A DNA stretch of 64,000 bases from Roseovarius aestuarii (GTDB lineage: Bacteria > Pseudomonadota > Alphaproteobacteria > Rhodobacterales > Rhodobacteraceae), in the NCBI GenBank assembly GCA_027214255.1, contig JAPWHL010000006.1, forward strand, positions 1-64,000. Reading direction: 5' to 3'. The translations under genes and the position numbers were made by a program. Within the stretch, counting starts at the first letter, position 1. Every line of letters begins with the position of its first letter. The notes under the pieces are model-generated. The model ran no database searches and was not told where the DNA came from. It was given only the letters and a program-made list of their open reading frames with translations. Below are positions 17,257 through 26,497 of the stretch, piece by piece.

Positions 17257-17945
17257 CAGATCGTCCTTGTTAATTCCGCAACGCCGTTCAGGTCGGTCAA
17301 AACATGTCCGGGCGAGGCGGGCAGGCGGTCCATCGGCGCCCCGGCGCGGTTGATCCATACGGTGTGAAAACCGTATCCCGCTGCGCCCGCCGCATCCCAT
17401 CCGTTGGAGGAGACAAACAGCACCTCGTCAGGCGGGCATGAGAACCGCTGGCCGACCAGATCATAAACCGCTCGCGCCGGTTTAAAACGCCGCAAACCAT
17501 CGACCGATAAAACATCGTCCAAAAGGTCGCCAACCCCTGCCGATTGGACGGCCGTATTCAGCATGTCGAGCGACCCGTTAGACAAGATTGCCGTGGTCAG
17601 CCCGGCGTCCTTTAGGGTGCGTAGGGTGGCGGGCACTTCGACATAGGCCTGCAACTCGCGGTACAGTTGCAACAGGCGGGCGCGCAGGGCAGGATCGTTA
17701 TCCATACCTTCGGCCTCCAGCGCCCAATCCAGGGCGTGTTCTGTCACCTCCCAGAACGAAACGTAATCATGGGTGATCGTGCGGTGCCATGTGTACTGCA
17801 ATTGCTTTGCGCGCCAATGCTCGGCGATCATGGGCCAGCAGGCGGAAAAGGCCTCGCGTCCCGGTTCGTCGGCCGCGATCCGCGCTGCAGCGGCGACGTC
17901 AAACAAAGTGCCATAGGCGTCGAAAATGCAGGTTGTGATTGCCAT
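17256..17945 (-). CDS. Haloacid dehalogenase, type II (L-2-haloacid dehalogenase-like)
   Basis: 229 residues of the HAD superfamily. The nucleophile Asp is in 'CIFDAYGTLFD' (residues 6-16). The residues known from L-2-haloacid dehalogenases are present: Arg in 'EHWRAKQLQYTW', Ser in 'ILSNGS', Lys in 'RFKPARAVY', and 'VSSNGWDAAGA' with Ser, Asn and Asp. The start at ATG 17945 places the DAYGT motif at its usual position; the upstream in-frame extension has no domain character. The enzyme hydrolyses 2-halo acids to hydroxy acids. It is the first gene of a tightly overlapping four-gene minus-strand operon. Confidence 0.9.
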   Translation of the reverse strand: MAITTCIFDAYGTLFDVAAAARIAADEPGREAFSACWPMIAEHWRAKQLQYTWHRTITHDYVSFWEVTEHALDWALEAEGMDNDPALRARLLQLYRELQAYVEVPATLRTLKDAGLTTAILSNGSLDMLNTAVQSAGVGDLLDDVLSVDGLRRFKPARAVYDLVGQRFSCPPDEVLFVSSNGWDAAGAAGYGFHTVWINRAGAPMDRLPASPGHVLTDLNGVAELTRTI

Positions 17946-18136
17946 GGCGGCCTCGCAAGGTTGAAACAGGACGGTCGGGTTCACAGGGTTGCATGAATGG
18001 CAAACCCGCGAAAGGCCCGAATCGCGGCCTGTTTGCAATCCGGTGCCTGCCTTGTTAGCGTCCTGTGGATTCGCACAAGAACTCGCGCGCGCCGCGACCT
18101 TGCCACCCATTTTCCCAACACATGACTGGAGTCATC

Positions 18137-18565
18137 ATGACCGAAGTAAAAACGGGCGACACCGTCCATATCCACTATACTGGCACGCTGAAGGACGGGA
18201 CCGTCTTTGACAGCAGCGAAGGCCGTGACCCGCTGAAATTTGAGGTCGGCTCGGGCCAGATCATCCCCGGTCTCGATGTCGCAATCCCCGGCATGGTCTT
18301 GGGTGATAAGAAATCCGTCGAAGTGCCCGCCGATCAGGCCTATGGGCCGATTGATCCGAACGCGCGCCAACAGGTGCCGCGTGAAGGTATTCCCGCAGAC
18401 ATCCCTCTGGACCCGGGCACTCAGTTGCAGGTTCAGACCGAGAACGGTCAGGTCTTGCCCGTGACCGTGGTCGAAGTGACCGAGGAACATGTTACGCTGG
18501 ATGCCAACCACGCGTTGGCCGGGCAGGATCTGAAATTCGACATCGAACTGGTCGCTGTCGGATAA
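18137..18565 (+). CDS. FKBP-type peptidyl-prolyl cis-trans isomerase (SlyD-like)
   Basis: 142 residues. The FKBP core is split by an insert-in-flap: 'VHIHYTGTLKDGTVFDSS' and 'GSGQIIPGLDVAIPGMVLGD' flank the active site, 'ADQAYGPID' starts the inserted domain and 'ANHALAGQDLKFDIELVAV' closes the core. This is the SlyD type, a folding helper with chaperone activity, but it lacks the His/Cys-rich metal-binding tail of E. coli SlyD. ATG 18137 is chosen because GGAG lies 5 bases upstream; an in-frame ATG at 18122 has no such site. A strong terminator follows. Confidence 0.92.
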   Translation: MTEVKTGDTVHIHYTGTLKDGTVFDSSEGRDPLKFEVGSGQIIPGLDVAIPGMVLGDKKSVEVPADQAYGPIDPNARQQVPREGIPADIPLDPGTQLQVQTENGQVLPVTVVEVTEEHVTLDANHALAGQDLKFDIELVAVG

Positions 18566-18589
18566 GCTTGCCACAGCGCTTGATATCAA

Positions 18590-18626
18590 GGCCCGCCGCG
18601 CTGTGTCGCGGCGGGCCATTTTGTTG
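18590..18626 (+). terminator. Rho-independent terminator after the FKBP gene
   Basis: An 11-bp perfect stem GGCCCGCCGCG / CGCGGCGGGCC with loop CTGTGT, followed by the T-rich ATTTTGTTGTG. It begins 25 bases after the FKBP stop codon. Confidence 0.88.
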
Positions 18627-18700
18627 TGTATTCTGAAAATTGGATGAATTTCATGGAGCAAAAGGTTGTCATTGTGCAAATCTGAGCGAACAATGCATTG

Positions 18701-19231
18701 ATGATACGCGCGACGATTGCCTCTCTTGTTGATACCCTTCGGGCTTTGACGGCGCAGGCCGGGCGCCGTTTACGGGTCATTATCTGATTGGGTTTGATCA
18801 CTGGTGCGGTGACTTTTTCCAGTTTTGCGCCGGATTACTTATCGCTTCGTCAAACCCGACAGCCGTTTGCTTTGGCGCGCGAAGAGACGCCGAATTGGGT
18901 GTTCCTGTTTTTAGGTTATTCGTTGCTGAACTTTGACACGATTGGGCCGATGATCACTGGCGATTGGCAGCATGATCGCGTGGATACTCTGGATCGTATG
19001 CTGGGCTTTGAACCGTCGAAGGGCGCCCAGTTCCGTATCGCACCCACCTCGACCGACAGTCGGGTGCACATCGGGCCGCATTCGCTGGCCATGCCATATT
19101 TCTGTAACGACAGAGGCTATGTCTATCGGGCGCAGCAAACCGTCGAGTTCAATGGTGGGACATGGTTCGTTGTACATCTGGACGACGGCCAATACACCTT
19201 GGCCAACGTGTCAGAATTCCAAGTGGCCTAA
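18701..19231 (+). pseudogene. Hypothetical membrane-anchored protein gene interrupted by an in-frame TGA
   Basis: From ATG 18701 the frame runs 28 codons to a TGA at 18785-18787, then continues in the same frame, without shift, for 148 codons to a stop at 19229-19231. Around the TGA the protein would read 'LRVII(stop)LGLITGAVTF', a single hydrophobic anchor if the TGA were a Trp TGG codon. The downstream part starting at TTG 18788 could be translated alone (147 residues), but lacks a ribosome binding site of its own. The C-terminal part ('FRIAPTSTDSRVHIGPH', 'NGGTWFVVHLDDGQYTLANV') has no family I recognise. It is either a recent nonsense pseudogene, a sequencing error, or two coupled short frames. 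Confidence 0.5.
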
Positions 19232-19336
19232 AGCGTCTCGATACCGGCCGTAGCCAGGAGATCCGATGGTCCGCGGACCCGAAAACTGTTGTTCAGGCCT
19301 TATCCGTGTTCGGCCAGTGGGGGCAGAGGGTGTGCG

Positions 19337-20320
19337 TTATACCCGCAACAATACGGCCCCCGAACGGCCCGGCGTCATCACCGCATCGTGCGCCTTGGCA
19401 CAATCGGCCAGATCAAAGATGGTATCAATCTCGGGACGCAGCGCCCCTGCGTTTAGCGCAGCATGCAGGCGCGTAATTGCTGCGGTGCGCTGTGGCGCAG
19501 GAAGGATGTAGATCAAGGTGATCTGCAACGTCAGCGCCTTGAACAGGTAGGGGCCAAACGGAAGGTTCGGGGCCATGTCCTTGCCCGAGCCATAGGCGGC
19601 GATCACGCCGTTGGGGCGCATCACTTCGCCCAGTAGGGCGGCGTTTACACCGAACTCTACCTCGATTGCACGGTCGATGCCATCAGGATTCAGCGACAGG
19701 ATTTGCGCCGTCAGATCGGGGTCGCTGTAATTCAGCACATGATCCGCCCCCGCCGCGCGCACGCGCTCCATCGCTCCGGCACTGCATGTGGCGATCACCG
19801 TGGCGCCACCCCATTTGGCCAGTTGCACGGCACTGTGGCCCACGGCACCAGCCCCACCGCTGATCAGCAGGGTCTGGCCGGTCACATCTCCGCCGCCGAA
19901 CACGGTTTGCGTTGCGGTTAAGCCCGGAATGCCCAGTGTGGCACCGATTTTCGTCGAAACACCTTCTGGCAGGTCAACGGCCTGCGCGTCTGGCAGGCAG
20001 ATGTGGGTTGCAGCAGTCCCAAAGGCGCGTTGCCACTGACCGTTCCAGATCCACACGCGTTGACCAATGCGCGCAGGATCCACCCCTTCGCCGACCGCGT
20101 CGATAACGCCCGCGCCATCGGAATGTGGGATGACTTGCGCAAACGGAGGTTTGGTTACACCGGGTCGAGACCCCGCACGCGCCTTGGCATCCGAAGGGTT
20201 CACGCCCGAATATTCCTGCGCCACGCGCACATCGCCCGGGCCTGGGGTTGGCGTGTCGATTTCACAAAGTTCCAAGACATCGGCGGCAGGGCCGAAATGA
20301 TTATAAGTCATGGCGCGCAT
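19337..20320 (-). CDS. NADPH:quinone reductase-like zinc-independent dehydrogenase
   Basis: 327 residues of the medium-chain dehydrogenase/reductase superfamily. The N-terminal GroES-like domain has 'EYSGVNPSDAKARAG', typical of quinone oxidoreductases, and the nucleotide-binding motif is 'LLISGGAGAVGHSAVQLAKW'. Structural and catalytic zinc cysteines are absent. The expected activity is NADPH-dependent reduction of quinones or alpha,beta-unsaturated carbonyls; the substrate is unknown. It stands alone between a hypothetical gene and irr. Confidence 0.88.
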   Translation of the reverse strand: MRAMTYNHFGPAADVLELCEIDTPTPGPGDVRVAQEYSGVNPSDAKARAGSRPGVTKPPFAQVIPHSDGAGVIDAVGEGVDPARIGQRVWIWNGQWQRAFGTAATHICLPDAQAVDLPEGVSTKIGATLGIPGLTATQTVFGGGDVTGQTLLISGGAGAVGHSAVQLAKWGGATVIATCSAGAMERVRAAGADHVLNYSDPDLTAQILSLNPDGIDRAIEVEFGVNAALLGEVMRPNGVIAAYGSGKDMAPNLPFGPYLFKALTLQITLIYILPAPQRTAAITRLHAALNAGALRPEIDTIFDLADCAKAHDAVMTPGRSGAVLLRV

Positions 20321-20472
20321 GGCAGGGCCTCTCGTTCAGAAATACTAGATTGGCTGTGGCAAGGGCAGGAGGCAAGCGTTGCCACGGTAGCGAGGCATAC
20401 GAACATCCAATGTTCTGCCGGTTCAACGCGTACTCAATGCCCGCACGCCTCGGCACGGGTGCAAACTATGGC

Positions 20473-20910
20473 TCAGGAGCGGGTTTTGCGGCGCAAACGG
20501 ATCACCACATCAACCGAGGCGATCTCGGCCCCGTCAGGGGCGTCGGGCAGACGCGTGATCTGCAGCTCGTCGGCGGGCGCATCGCTGAGACGGTTTTCAT
20601 CTTCCCAGAAAAAATGCGGGTGGTCATGCGTGTTGGTGTCAAAATAACTTTTGGCACCGTCGACCATCACCTCTTGCATCAATCCGGCATCGCAGAAGGC
20701 ACGCAACGTATTATAGACCGTGGCCAGCGAAACCTTGTCACCCATGCGTTGCACATCTGCAAACAGGCTTTCTGCCGTAACATGGCGATGTTGCCCGTCA
20801 CCAATCAGCAGCGCGGCCAGTGCCACGCGTTGACGCGTCGGGCGCACACCGGCATTGCACAGCCAGTTTGCTCCGGTTTGCTCAGCGGGGGATGGTGTCG
20901 TGGATGTCAT
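20473..20910 (-). CDS. irr: Iron response regulator Irr (Fur family)
   Basis: 145 residues. The winged-helix part has 'RPTRQRVALAALL' and 'VSLATVYNTLRAFCDAGLMQEV', and the Irr signature is the His-rich 'DTNTHDHPHFFWEDENRL'. In alphaproteobacteria Irr responds to heme availability and controls heme synthesis and iron storage and uptake. The gene diverges from fabA, a neighbourhood seen in other Rhodobacteraceae. I cannot identify a clear iron-control-element palindrome in the 250-base intergenic region. The Fur-like zinc cysteines are missing, as expected for Irr. Confidence 0.88.
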   Translation of the reverse strand: MTSTTPSPAEQTGANWLCNAGVRPTRQRVALAALLIGDGQHRHVTAESLFADVQRMGDKVSLATVYNTLRAFCDAGLMQEVMVDGAKSYFDTNTHDHPHFFWEDENRLSDAPADELQITRLPDAPDGAEIASVDVVIRLRRKTRS

Positions 20911-21160
20911 GTTCTCTGCGAGCCATTCTCATGTGTTCACTATATATAAAGGCCGATGCCCCCGGAATTCAATTCAAATCCACCAGATGCCACTGAAATG
21001 CCCATGTATTGCGCGCAATGATGTGCCAGTGTTCCGTGGGCTTGCACCCGCGCAGGCACGAATGTTAGAGAAGATGGCGCGATCCCCGGTCACGGCCTAG
21101 GTTACATCATGGGGCGCCGAAGGATCAAATTTATCTTCCAGTTTCAAGGGGACCGTCTGA

Positions 21161-21670
21161 ATGGCTGACTATCCGACACAGTTCGCAAAAGAAGACCTGC
21201 TGAAATGTGCCCGAGGGGAGCTGTTTGGCCCCGGCAATGCGCAATTGCCCGAGCCGCCGATGCTGATGATGGACCGGATCACCGACATTTCCGGTGATGG
21301 CGGCGCACATGGCAAAGGGCATGTTGTGGCCGAATTCGATATCACGCCTGACTTATGGTTCTTTGGATGCCACTTTCCCGGCAACCCAATCATGCCGGGC
21401 TGTCTGGGGCTGGACGGCCTGTGGCAGCTGACGGGGTTCAATCTGGGCTGGCGCGGCTGGCAGGGGCGTGGATATGCGTTGGGCGTAGGCGAGGTCAAGC
21501 TGACCGGTATGGTTCGCCCGGATCGCAAGATGTTGACCTACAAGATTGATTTCACCAAAGCGATTCAGACCCGCCGTCTGACCATGGGTGTTGCTGATGG
21601 CACTGTCGAGGCGGATGGCGAAGTGATCTATATGGTCAAGGACATGAAGGTCGCACTGAGCGAAAGCTAA
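21161..21670 (+). CDS. fabA: 3-hydroxydecanoyl-[acyl-carrier-protein] dehydratase/isomerase
   Basis: 169 residues, standard for FabA. The hot-dog fold active site is visible: '[27 protein letters not shown]', with the catalytic His in 'CHFPG' and the Asp in 'GLDGLWQ'. It dehydrates 3-hydroxydecanoyl-ACP and isomerises trans-2 to cis-3-decenoyl-ACP, starting unsaturated fatty acid synthesis together with FabB. The ATG at 21161 follows an A/G-rich leader. No fabB follows: the next gene is a phosphodiesterase on the opposite strand, unlike the frequent fabA-fabB pairing. Confidence 0.95.
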   Translation: MADYPTQFAKEDLLKCARGELFGPGNAQLPEPPMLMMDRITDISGDGGAHGKGHVVAEFDITPDLWFFGCHFPGNPIMPGCLGLDGLWQLTGFNLGWRGWQGRGYALGVGEVKLTGMVRPDRKMLTYKIDFTKAIQTRRLTMGVADGTVEADGEVIYMVKDMKVALSES

Positions 21671-21714
21671 GCCGATCTGGAGCTTGCGCAAGGTTCCCTT
21701 TGGGCGCGGAAGCG

Positions 21715-22515
21715 TTAGGCATAGACGATTTCGCGCCGATCGGTGAGACCGAAATCTTCACTATGCACGATCACGCCATCCGTGCCCAAAAGCAACACGC
21801 CATAGGCACCCGGCTCATCGACCGAGGCATGTGCGCTTGCGTCGGTCAACATCATGGGGGCCTGATGGCAGGTGCTTTTGAAGATGGCCGTTGGAATGCC
21901 TGCTGCTGTACCCGAGATCGTGCGATGCACATGGCCGCTGACAATCTGGCAGGTGTTGGCGTGGGAATTCAACAGTTTCAATACCGCGTCTTTGTTGCTT
22001 AGACCAATTTCGTCCATGGCGGGAAAGCCGACATCCATCGGCGGATGGTGCATGAAGATGATCACGCGGCGCTGCCCTGCATCGCCGAGTGCACGATCCA
22101 GCCAATTGAGGCGCGCGGCGCACAAGCGCCCGGAATGGGGCACCTCGTGCGTTTCTTCCAACGTGTCCAGCAGGATCAGGCGATAATCGTCGCTGTCAAT
22201 GATCTGTTGGACAAAACCATTAGGTGTCAGCGGCGCGTCGGGAAACACCGCGCGGAAGTTGGCGCGCGTGTCATGGTTGCCCAGCATCAGGTGAACGGGA
22301 AGGGGACAATCCGTCAATGTATCGCGCAGGCGTTCAAACTGCGCGATGTGGCCGTGGTGGGTCAGGTCACCGGTGATGATAACGCGCTCGGCATCGCCGA
22401 ACTGGGCCAAAGCATGGGTTAGACCGTCGCGAAACCGCGTTGCAGGGTCCAAATGGCCGATCCCTTGGCCGGCTTCGGTGAAATGGAGGTCTGTAAACAC
22501 CAGAATTTTGCGCAT
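21715..22515 (-). CDS. Calcineurin-like phosphoesterase, CpdA-like cAMP phosphodiesterase
   Basis: 266 residues with the five metallophosphoesterase blocks: 'FTDLHF' (D-x-H), 'ITGDLTHHG', 'LGNHDTR', 'IFMHHPP' and 'SGHVHRT'. This layout and length match CpdA-type class III cyclic-nucleotide phosphodiesterases, which hydrolyse 3',5'-cAMP. No signal peptide is present. It lies downstream of pyruvate carboxylase on the same strand but 372 bases away, so separate transcription is likely. Confidence 0.87.
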   Translation of the reverse strand: MRKILVFTDLHFTEAGQGIGHLDPATRFRDGLTHALAQFGDAERVIITGDLTHHGHIAQFERLRDTLTDCPLPVHLMLGNHDTRANFRAVFPDAPLTPNGFVQQIIDSDDYRLILLDTLEETHEVPHSGRLCAARLNWLDRALGDAGQRRVIIFMHHPPMDVGFPAMDEIGLSNKDAVLKLLNSHANTCQIVSGHVHRTISGTAAGIPTAIFKSTCHQAPMMLTDASAHASVDEPGAYGVLLLGTDGVIVHSEDFGLTDRREIVYA

Positions 22516-22887
22516 TGTGCGATGCCCTTCTGTATGGCGGTCTCAGGTCGGCCCTAGGGACAGCGGTTCGTTGGAAACTGTGCAGGCATGGAGCGTGCAG
22601 TGCAAGTGCAGGTTCGCCTCGGCGTGACCATTAAAGTCTGAAAAAGGTGCTTCCATCGCTCTGGGTTTTCTCGACACAAGCCGGAGTGCCCAGAGCGGTG
22701 GCACGGCCAGCTTAGGGATGCAACACGCCCTCAAACGACGGTGTCAACGTTAACCGTTTTTTCGTGTCGGTAGGCTGTTCAAATTTTCGTTCAGTCGGGG
22801 TGCGCAACCCGAAAGCCGGCGCGCATAATCAGGTATCACGCGGCCCCGAATGTGATCCGGGGGCGCGTATTTGGTTTTGCGGGTCGA
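22516..22887. other. Intergenic region between pyc and the phosphoesterase gene
   Basis: Both flanking genes are on the minus strand. I find no reading frame with a start signal and no rho-independent terminator with a T tract. The sequence is less GC-rich around 22740-22800 than in the genes and could hold the phosphoesterase promoter. Nothing more specific can be supported. Confidence 0.4.
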
Positions 22888-25800
22888 TTATTCCAGTTCG
22901 ATCAGCAGATCTTTGGCGTCGATCTGACCTCCGGGACTGATGTGGATGGCTTTGACCACAGCGTCCCGTTCGGCATGGATGCCGGTTTCCATCTTCATCG
23001 CTTCGATGGTTAGCAACAAATCGCCCTCTTTGATCGCCTGCCCAACGGATGTTGAAACTGTCGCCACCACACCGGGCATCGGTGCGCCGATATGGTTCGG
23101 ATTGCCCGCCTCGGCCTTGGGGCTCGCAGCGGTTTGCGAGGCCACCAAGCGGTTGGGCACTCGGATGACGCGAGGCTGGCCGTTGAGTTCGAAAAATACC
23201 TTAACTTCGCCGTCAGCCGTGGTGTCGGCCACCGCTTGCAGACGAATTTCCAGCGTCTTACCGGGGTCAATTTCGGCCGTGATCTCATCGCCAGGTTTCA
23301 TGCCGTAAAAGAAGGTCTTGGTCGGCAGGCTGCGCACCGGACCATAGACGCGGTGGCGGCCCATGTAGTCCAGAAATACCTTGGGGTACATCAGATACCC
23401 CGACAGGTCCTCGTCATCGACGGATTTACCTTCCATCTGCGCGACCAGCTCGGCGCGTGTGGCATCCAGATCAACGGGGGGCAGGTGTTTGCCCGGGCGT
23501 TCGGTGTCGGGGGCTTCACCTTTCAGAACCTTGGATACCAGTGCCTGGGGGAAACCGCCCGGAGGTTGGCCCAGATTACCGCGCATCATGTCCACGACAG
23601 AATCGGGAAAGGCCAGGTCGCGGTTGGGATCTTCGACCTCGGCGCGGCTGAGGCCCTGACTGACCATCATCAAGGCCATGTCGCCGACAACCTTGGAGCT
23701 GGGCGTAACCTTGACGATATCGCCGAACATCTGGTTCACATCCGCATAGGTCTGCGCCACTTCGGGCCAACGGTCATCCAACCCCAGCGAACGGGCCTGT
23801 GCCTTGAGGTTGGTGAACTGCCCGCCGGGCATTTCGTGCAAATACACTTCGGACGAGGGGGCCTGCATGCCACTTTCGAAGGCGGCATAATGCGCGCGTA
23901 CCGCATCCCAATAATCCGAAATCTCGCGGATCGCGCCGATATCCAGCCCGGTATCGCGATCCGTATGGGCCAGTGCCTCGACAACCGAGCCAAGTGTCGC
24001 CTGCGAGGTGTTGCCCGACAGCGCGTCCATGGCGCAATCAACCGCATCCACGCCGGCATCGGCGGCGGCCAGAATGGTCGCGCTTGCGATTCCGGCGGTG
24101 TCATGAGTGTGGAAATGGATCGGCAGGCCGACTTCCTGTTTCAGGGCTTTGATCAGCACCTTTGCCGCGGCGGGTTTCAGCAATCCCGCCATATCCTTGA
24201 GGCCCAGCACATGCGCGCCAGCCGCTTCCAACTCGCGCGCCATACCGACATAGTACTTTAGGTCATACTTGGCCCGTTCGGGGTTCAGGATGTCGCCTGT
24301 GTAACAGATTGTACCTTCGCAAACCTTGTCAGACGCGATGACGGCATCCATGGCCACGCGCATGTTTTCAACCCAGTTAAGCGAATCAAACACGCGGAAC
24401 ACATCGACACCGGTGTTGGCGGCGACGCGTACAAATTCCTGCACCACGTTGTCAGGATAGTTGGTATAGCCAACGCCGTTTGAGGCGCGCAGCAGCATCT
24501 GTGTCATCACGTTGGGCATGGCCGCGCGCAGATCGCGCAGGCGCTGCCATGGACATTCCTGCAAGAAACGATAGGCGACATCAAAGGTCGCGCCACCCCA
24601 GCACTCGACGCTGAACAGCCCGCCAAGATTGGCGGCATAGGCAGGGGCAACCTTGATCATGTCATGGCTGCGCATCCGGGTGGCGAGCAGCGATTGATGC
24701 CCGTCGCGCATCGTCGTGTCGGTGATCAGCACCTGTTTTTGCTTGCGCATCCATTCGGCCACGGCGGCGGGGCCTTTTTGCTCTAGCAAGTTGCGAGTGC
24801 CCATCATCGGCTCGCCGCGCAGGGCGGGGGGCTTGGGGTCTTTGAGGTCGGGGCGTGGCTGCGGGCGGTCCTTGACTTCGGGATGGCCGTTTACGGTGAT
24901 GTCCGCAATATAAGTCAGAACCTTGGTTCCGCGGTCGCGGCGACGGCTGAACTGGAACAAGTCCGGCGTCTGGTCAATGAACTTGGTGTGGTAGGTGTTG
25001 TCCAGAAACGTCGGATGCTTCAGCAGGTTTTCGACAAAGGCGATGTTGGTGCTGACGCCGCGAATACGGAATTCGCGCAGGGCGCGGTCCATCCGCGCAA
25101 TCGCGGCTTCGGGGGTTTGCGCATGCGCCGTCACCTTGACCAACAGACTGTCGTAAAAACGGGTAATCACGCCACCCGAATAGGCGGTGCCTCCGTCGAG
25201 ACGAATACCCATGCCGGTGGCCTCACGGAACGCGGTGATGCGGCCATAATCGGGGATAAAGTTGTTTTGCGGATCTTCGGTGGTGATCCGGGTTTGCAGC
25301 GCATGCCCGTTCAGACGCACATCGGCTTGTGAGGGTTTACCCGTTGCTTCGGCAATGCTGCGCCCTTCGGCGATCTTGATCTGGGCCTGAACGATGTCGA
25401 TGCCTGTCACCTCTTCGGTGACGGTATGTTCGACCTGCACGCGGGGATTGACCTCGATGAAATAAAATTCCTCGGTGTCCATATCCATCAGGAATTCGAC
25501 TGTGCCCGCGCATTCGTAATTGACGTGCTTGCAGATTTTGTAACCCAACTGGCAGATTTCTTCGCGCTGCGCGTCCGACAGGTACGGCGCAGGCGCACGT
25601 TCCACGACCTTCTGGTTGCGGCGCTGAACAGAGCAATCACGCTCGTACAGGTGATACATGTCCCCATGCGTATCGCCCAGAATCTGGACTTCGACATGGC
25701 GGGCGCGCAGGATCATCTTTTCCAGATACCCCTCGCCATTGCCAAACGCGGCCTCTGCCTCGCGGCGGCCTTCCAGTACCTTTTCTTCCAGCTCTTTCTC

Positions 25801-26346
25801 GGACTGGATCGGGCGCATCCCGCGTCCGCCGCCGCCCCATGATGCCTTGAGCATCAGGGGATAGCCGACCTCGGCCGCCTGGGCGCGGATTTTGTCCATG
25901 TCATCGCCCAATACCTCGGTGGCGGGGATGACGGGCACGCCGGCCTCAATGGCGACGCGACGCGCGCTGGCCTTGTCGCCAAGGGCGCGCATCGTATCGG
26001 CCTTGGGGCCGATGAAGGTGATGCCATTGTTGGTGCAGGCGTCGACAAAATCGGGATTTTCCGACAACAACCCATAGCCGGGGTGGATCGCATCTGCGCC
26101 ACATTCCAGAGCGACACGAATGATTTCGTCAATGCTGAGATAGGCCGCGACAGGGCCCATGCCTTCACCAATCCGATAGGCCTCATCGGCCTTGAAGCGG
26201 TGCAAGCCCAGCTTGTCCTCTTCGGCGAAAACGGCAACCGTGCGTTTGCCTAATTCGTTGGCAGCACGCATGATGCGAATGGCGATCTCGCCGCGGTTGG
26301 CAATGAGGATTTTCTTGAAATCTCTCGCGGACTGGGTCTTGGTCAC
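22888..26346 (-). CDS. pyc: Pyruvate carboxylase
   Basis: A 1152-residue single-chain enzyme that carboxylates pyruvate to oxaloacetate using ATP and bicarbonate. Domain order is complete: biotin carboxylase ('KILIANRGEIAIRIMRA' at the N-terminus, 'KASWGGGGRGMR' ATP-binding loop, 'EVNPRVQVEHTVTE'), carboxyltransferase ('DTTMRDGHQSLLATRMR', about residue 550, and 'HFHTHDTAGI' metal site), and a C-terminal biotinyl domain with the modified lysine in 'EAMKMETG'. The start is GTG 26346, with GGGGGGA about 8 bases upstream. It supplies oxaloacetate anaplerotically. It stands alone on its transcript as far as can be seen. Confidence 0.97.
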   Translation of the reverse strand: MTKTQSARDFKKILIANRGEIAIRIMRAANELGKRTVAVFAEEDKLGLHRFKADEAYRIGEGMGPVAAYLSIDEIIRVALECGADAIHPGYGLLSENPDFVDACTNNGITFIGPKADTMRALGDKASARRVAIEAGVPVIPATEVLGDDMDKIRAQAAEVGYPLMLKASWGGGGRGMRPIQSEKELEEKVLEGRREAEAAFGNGEGYLEKMILRARHVEVQILGDTHGDMYHLYERDCSVQRRNQKVVERAPAPYLSDAQREEICQLGYKICKHVNYECAGTVEFLMDMDTEEFYFIEVNPRVQVEHTVTEEVTGIDIVQAQIKIAEGRSIAEATGKPSQADVRLNGHALQTRITTEDPQNNFIPDYGRITAFREATGMGIRLDGGTAYSGGVITRFYDSLLVKVTAHAQTPEAAIARMDRALREFRIRGVSTNIAFVENLLKHPTFLDNTYHTKFIDQTPDLFQFSRRRDRGTKVLTYIADITVNGHPEVKDRPQPRPDLKDPKPPALRGEPMMGTRNLLEQKGPAAVAEWMRKQKQVLITDTTMRDGHQSLLATRMRSHDMIKVAPAYAANLGGLFSVECWGGATFDVAYRFLQECPWQRLRDLRAAMPNVMTQMLLRASNGVGYTNYPDNVVQEFVRVAANTGVDVFRVFDSLNWVENMRVAMDAVIASDKVCEGTICYTGDILNPERAKYDLKYYVGMARELEAAGAHVLGLKDMAGLLKPAAAKVLIKALKQEVGLPIHFHTHDTAGIASATILAAADAGVDAVDCAMDALSGNTSQATLGSVVEALAHTDRDTGLDIGAIREISDYWDAVRAHYAAFESGMQAPSSEVYLHEMPGGQFTNLKAQARSLGLDDRWPEVAQTYADVNQMFGDIVKVTPSSKVVGDMALMMVSQGLSRAEVEDPNRDLAFPDSVVDMMRGNLGQPPGGFPQALVSKVLKGEAPDTERPGKHLPPVDLDATRAELVAQMEGKSVDDEDLSGYLMYPKVFLDYMGRHRVYGPVRSLPTKTFFYGMKPGDEITAEIDPGKTLEIRLQAVADTTADGEVKVFFELNGQPRVIRVPNRLVASQTAASPKAEAGNPNHIGAPMPGVVATVSTSVGQAIKEGDLLLTIEAMKMETGIHAERDAVVKAIHISPGGQIDAKDLLIELE

Positions 26347-26497
26347 AGGCTGGTCCCCCCGAAATGTTATCTGTTACGCAGCCTGGCGTGATTTGGCTGA
26401 ATTTTGCCGCAGTGCAGCGCAACTGTCTGGCGTTGTAAGAATTGTAAAGCGTTTGCGCAATGATTTCCCGCGCGCCCCTACCCGATTGCGAGAAAAT

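Noticed and set aside
17981..18679. A 232-codon minus-strand frame opposite the FKBP gene
   Set aside because: The plus-strand FKBP gene explains the sequence fully; the opposing frame also reads through its terminator hairpin.
20911..21160. An iron-control-element operator between irr and fabA
   Set aside because: I could not find the TTTAGAA-N-TTCTAAA-like palindrome expected for Irr or RirA; only short imperfect repeats are present.
23092..24261. A 389-codon plus-strand frame within pyc
   Set aside because: It is an antisense shadow of pyruvate carboxylase codons and has no domain.
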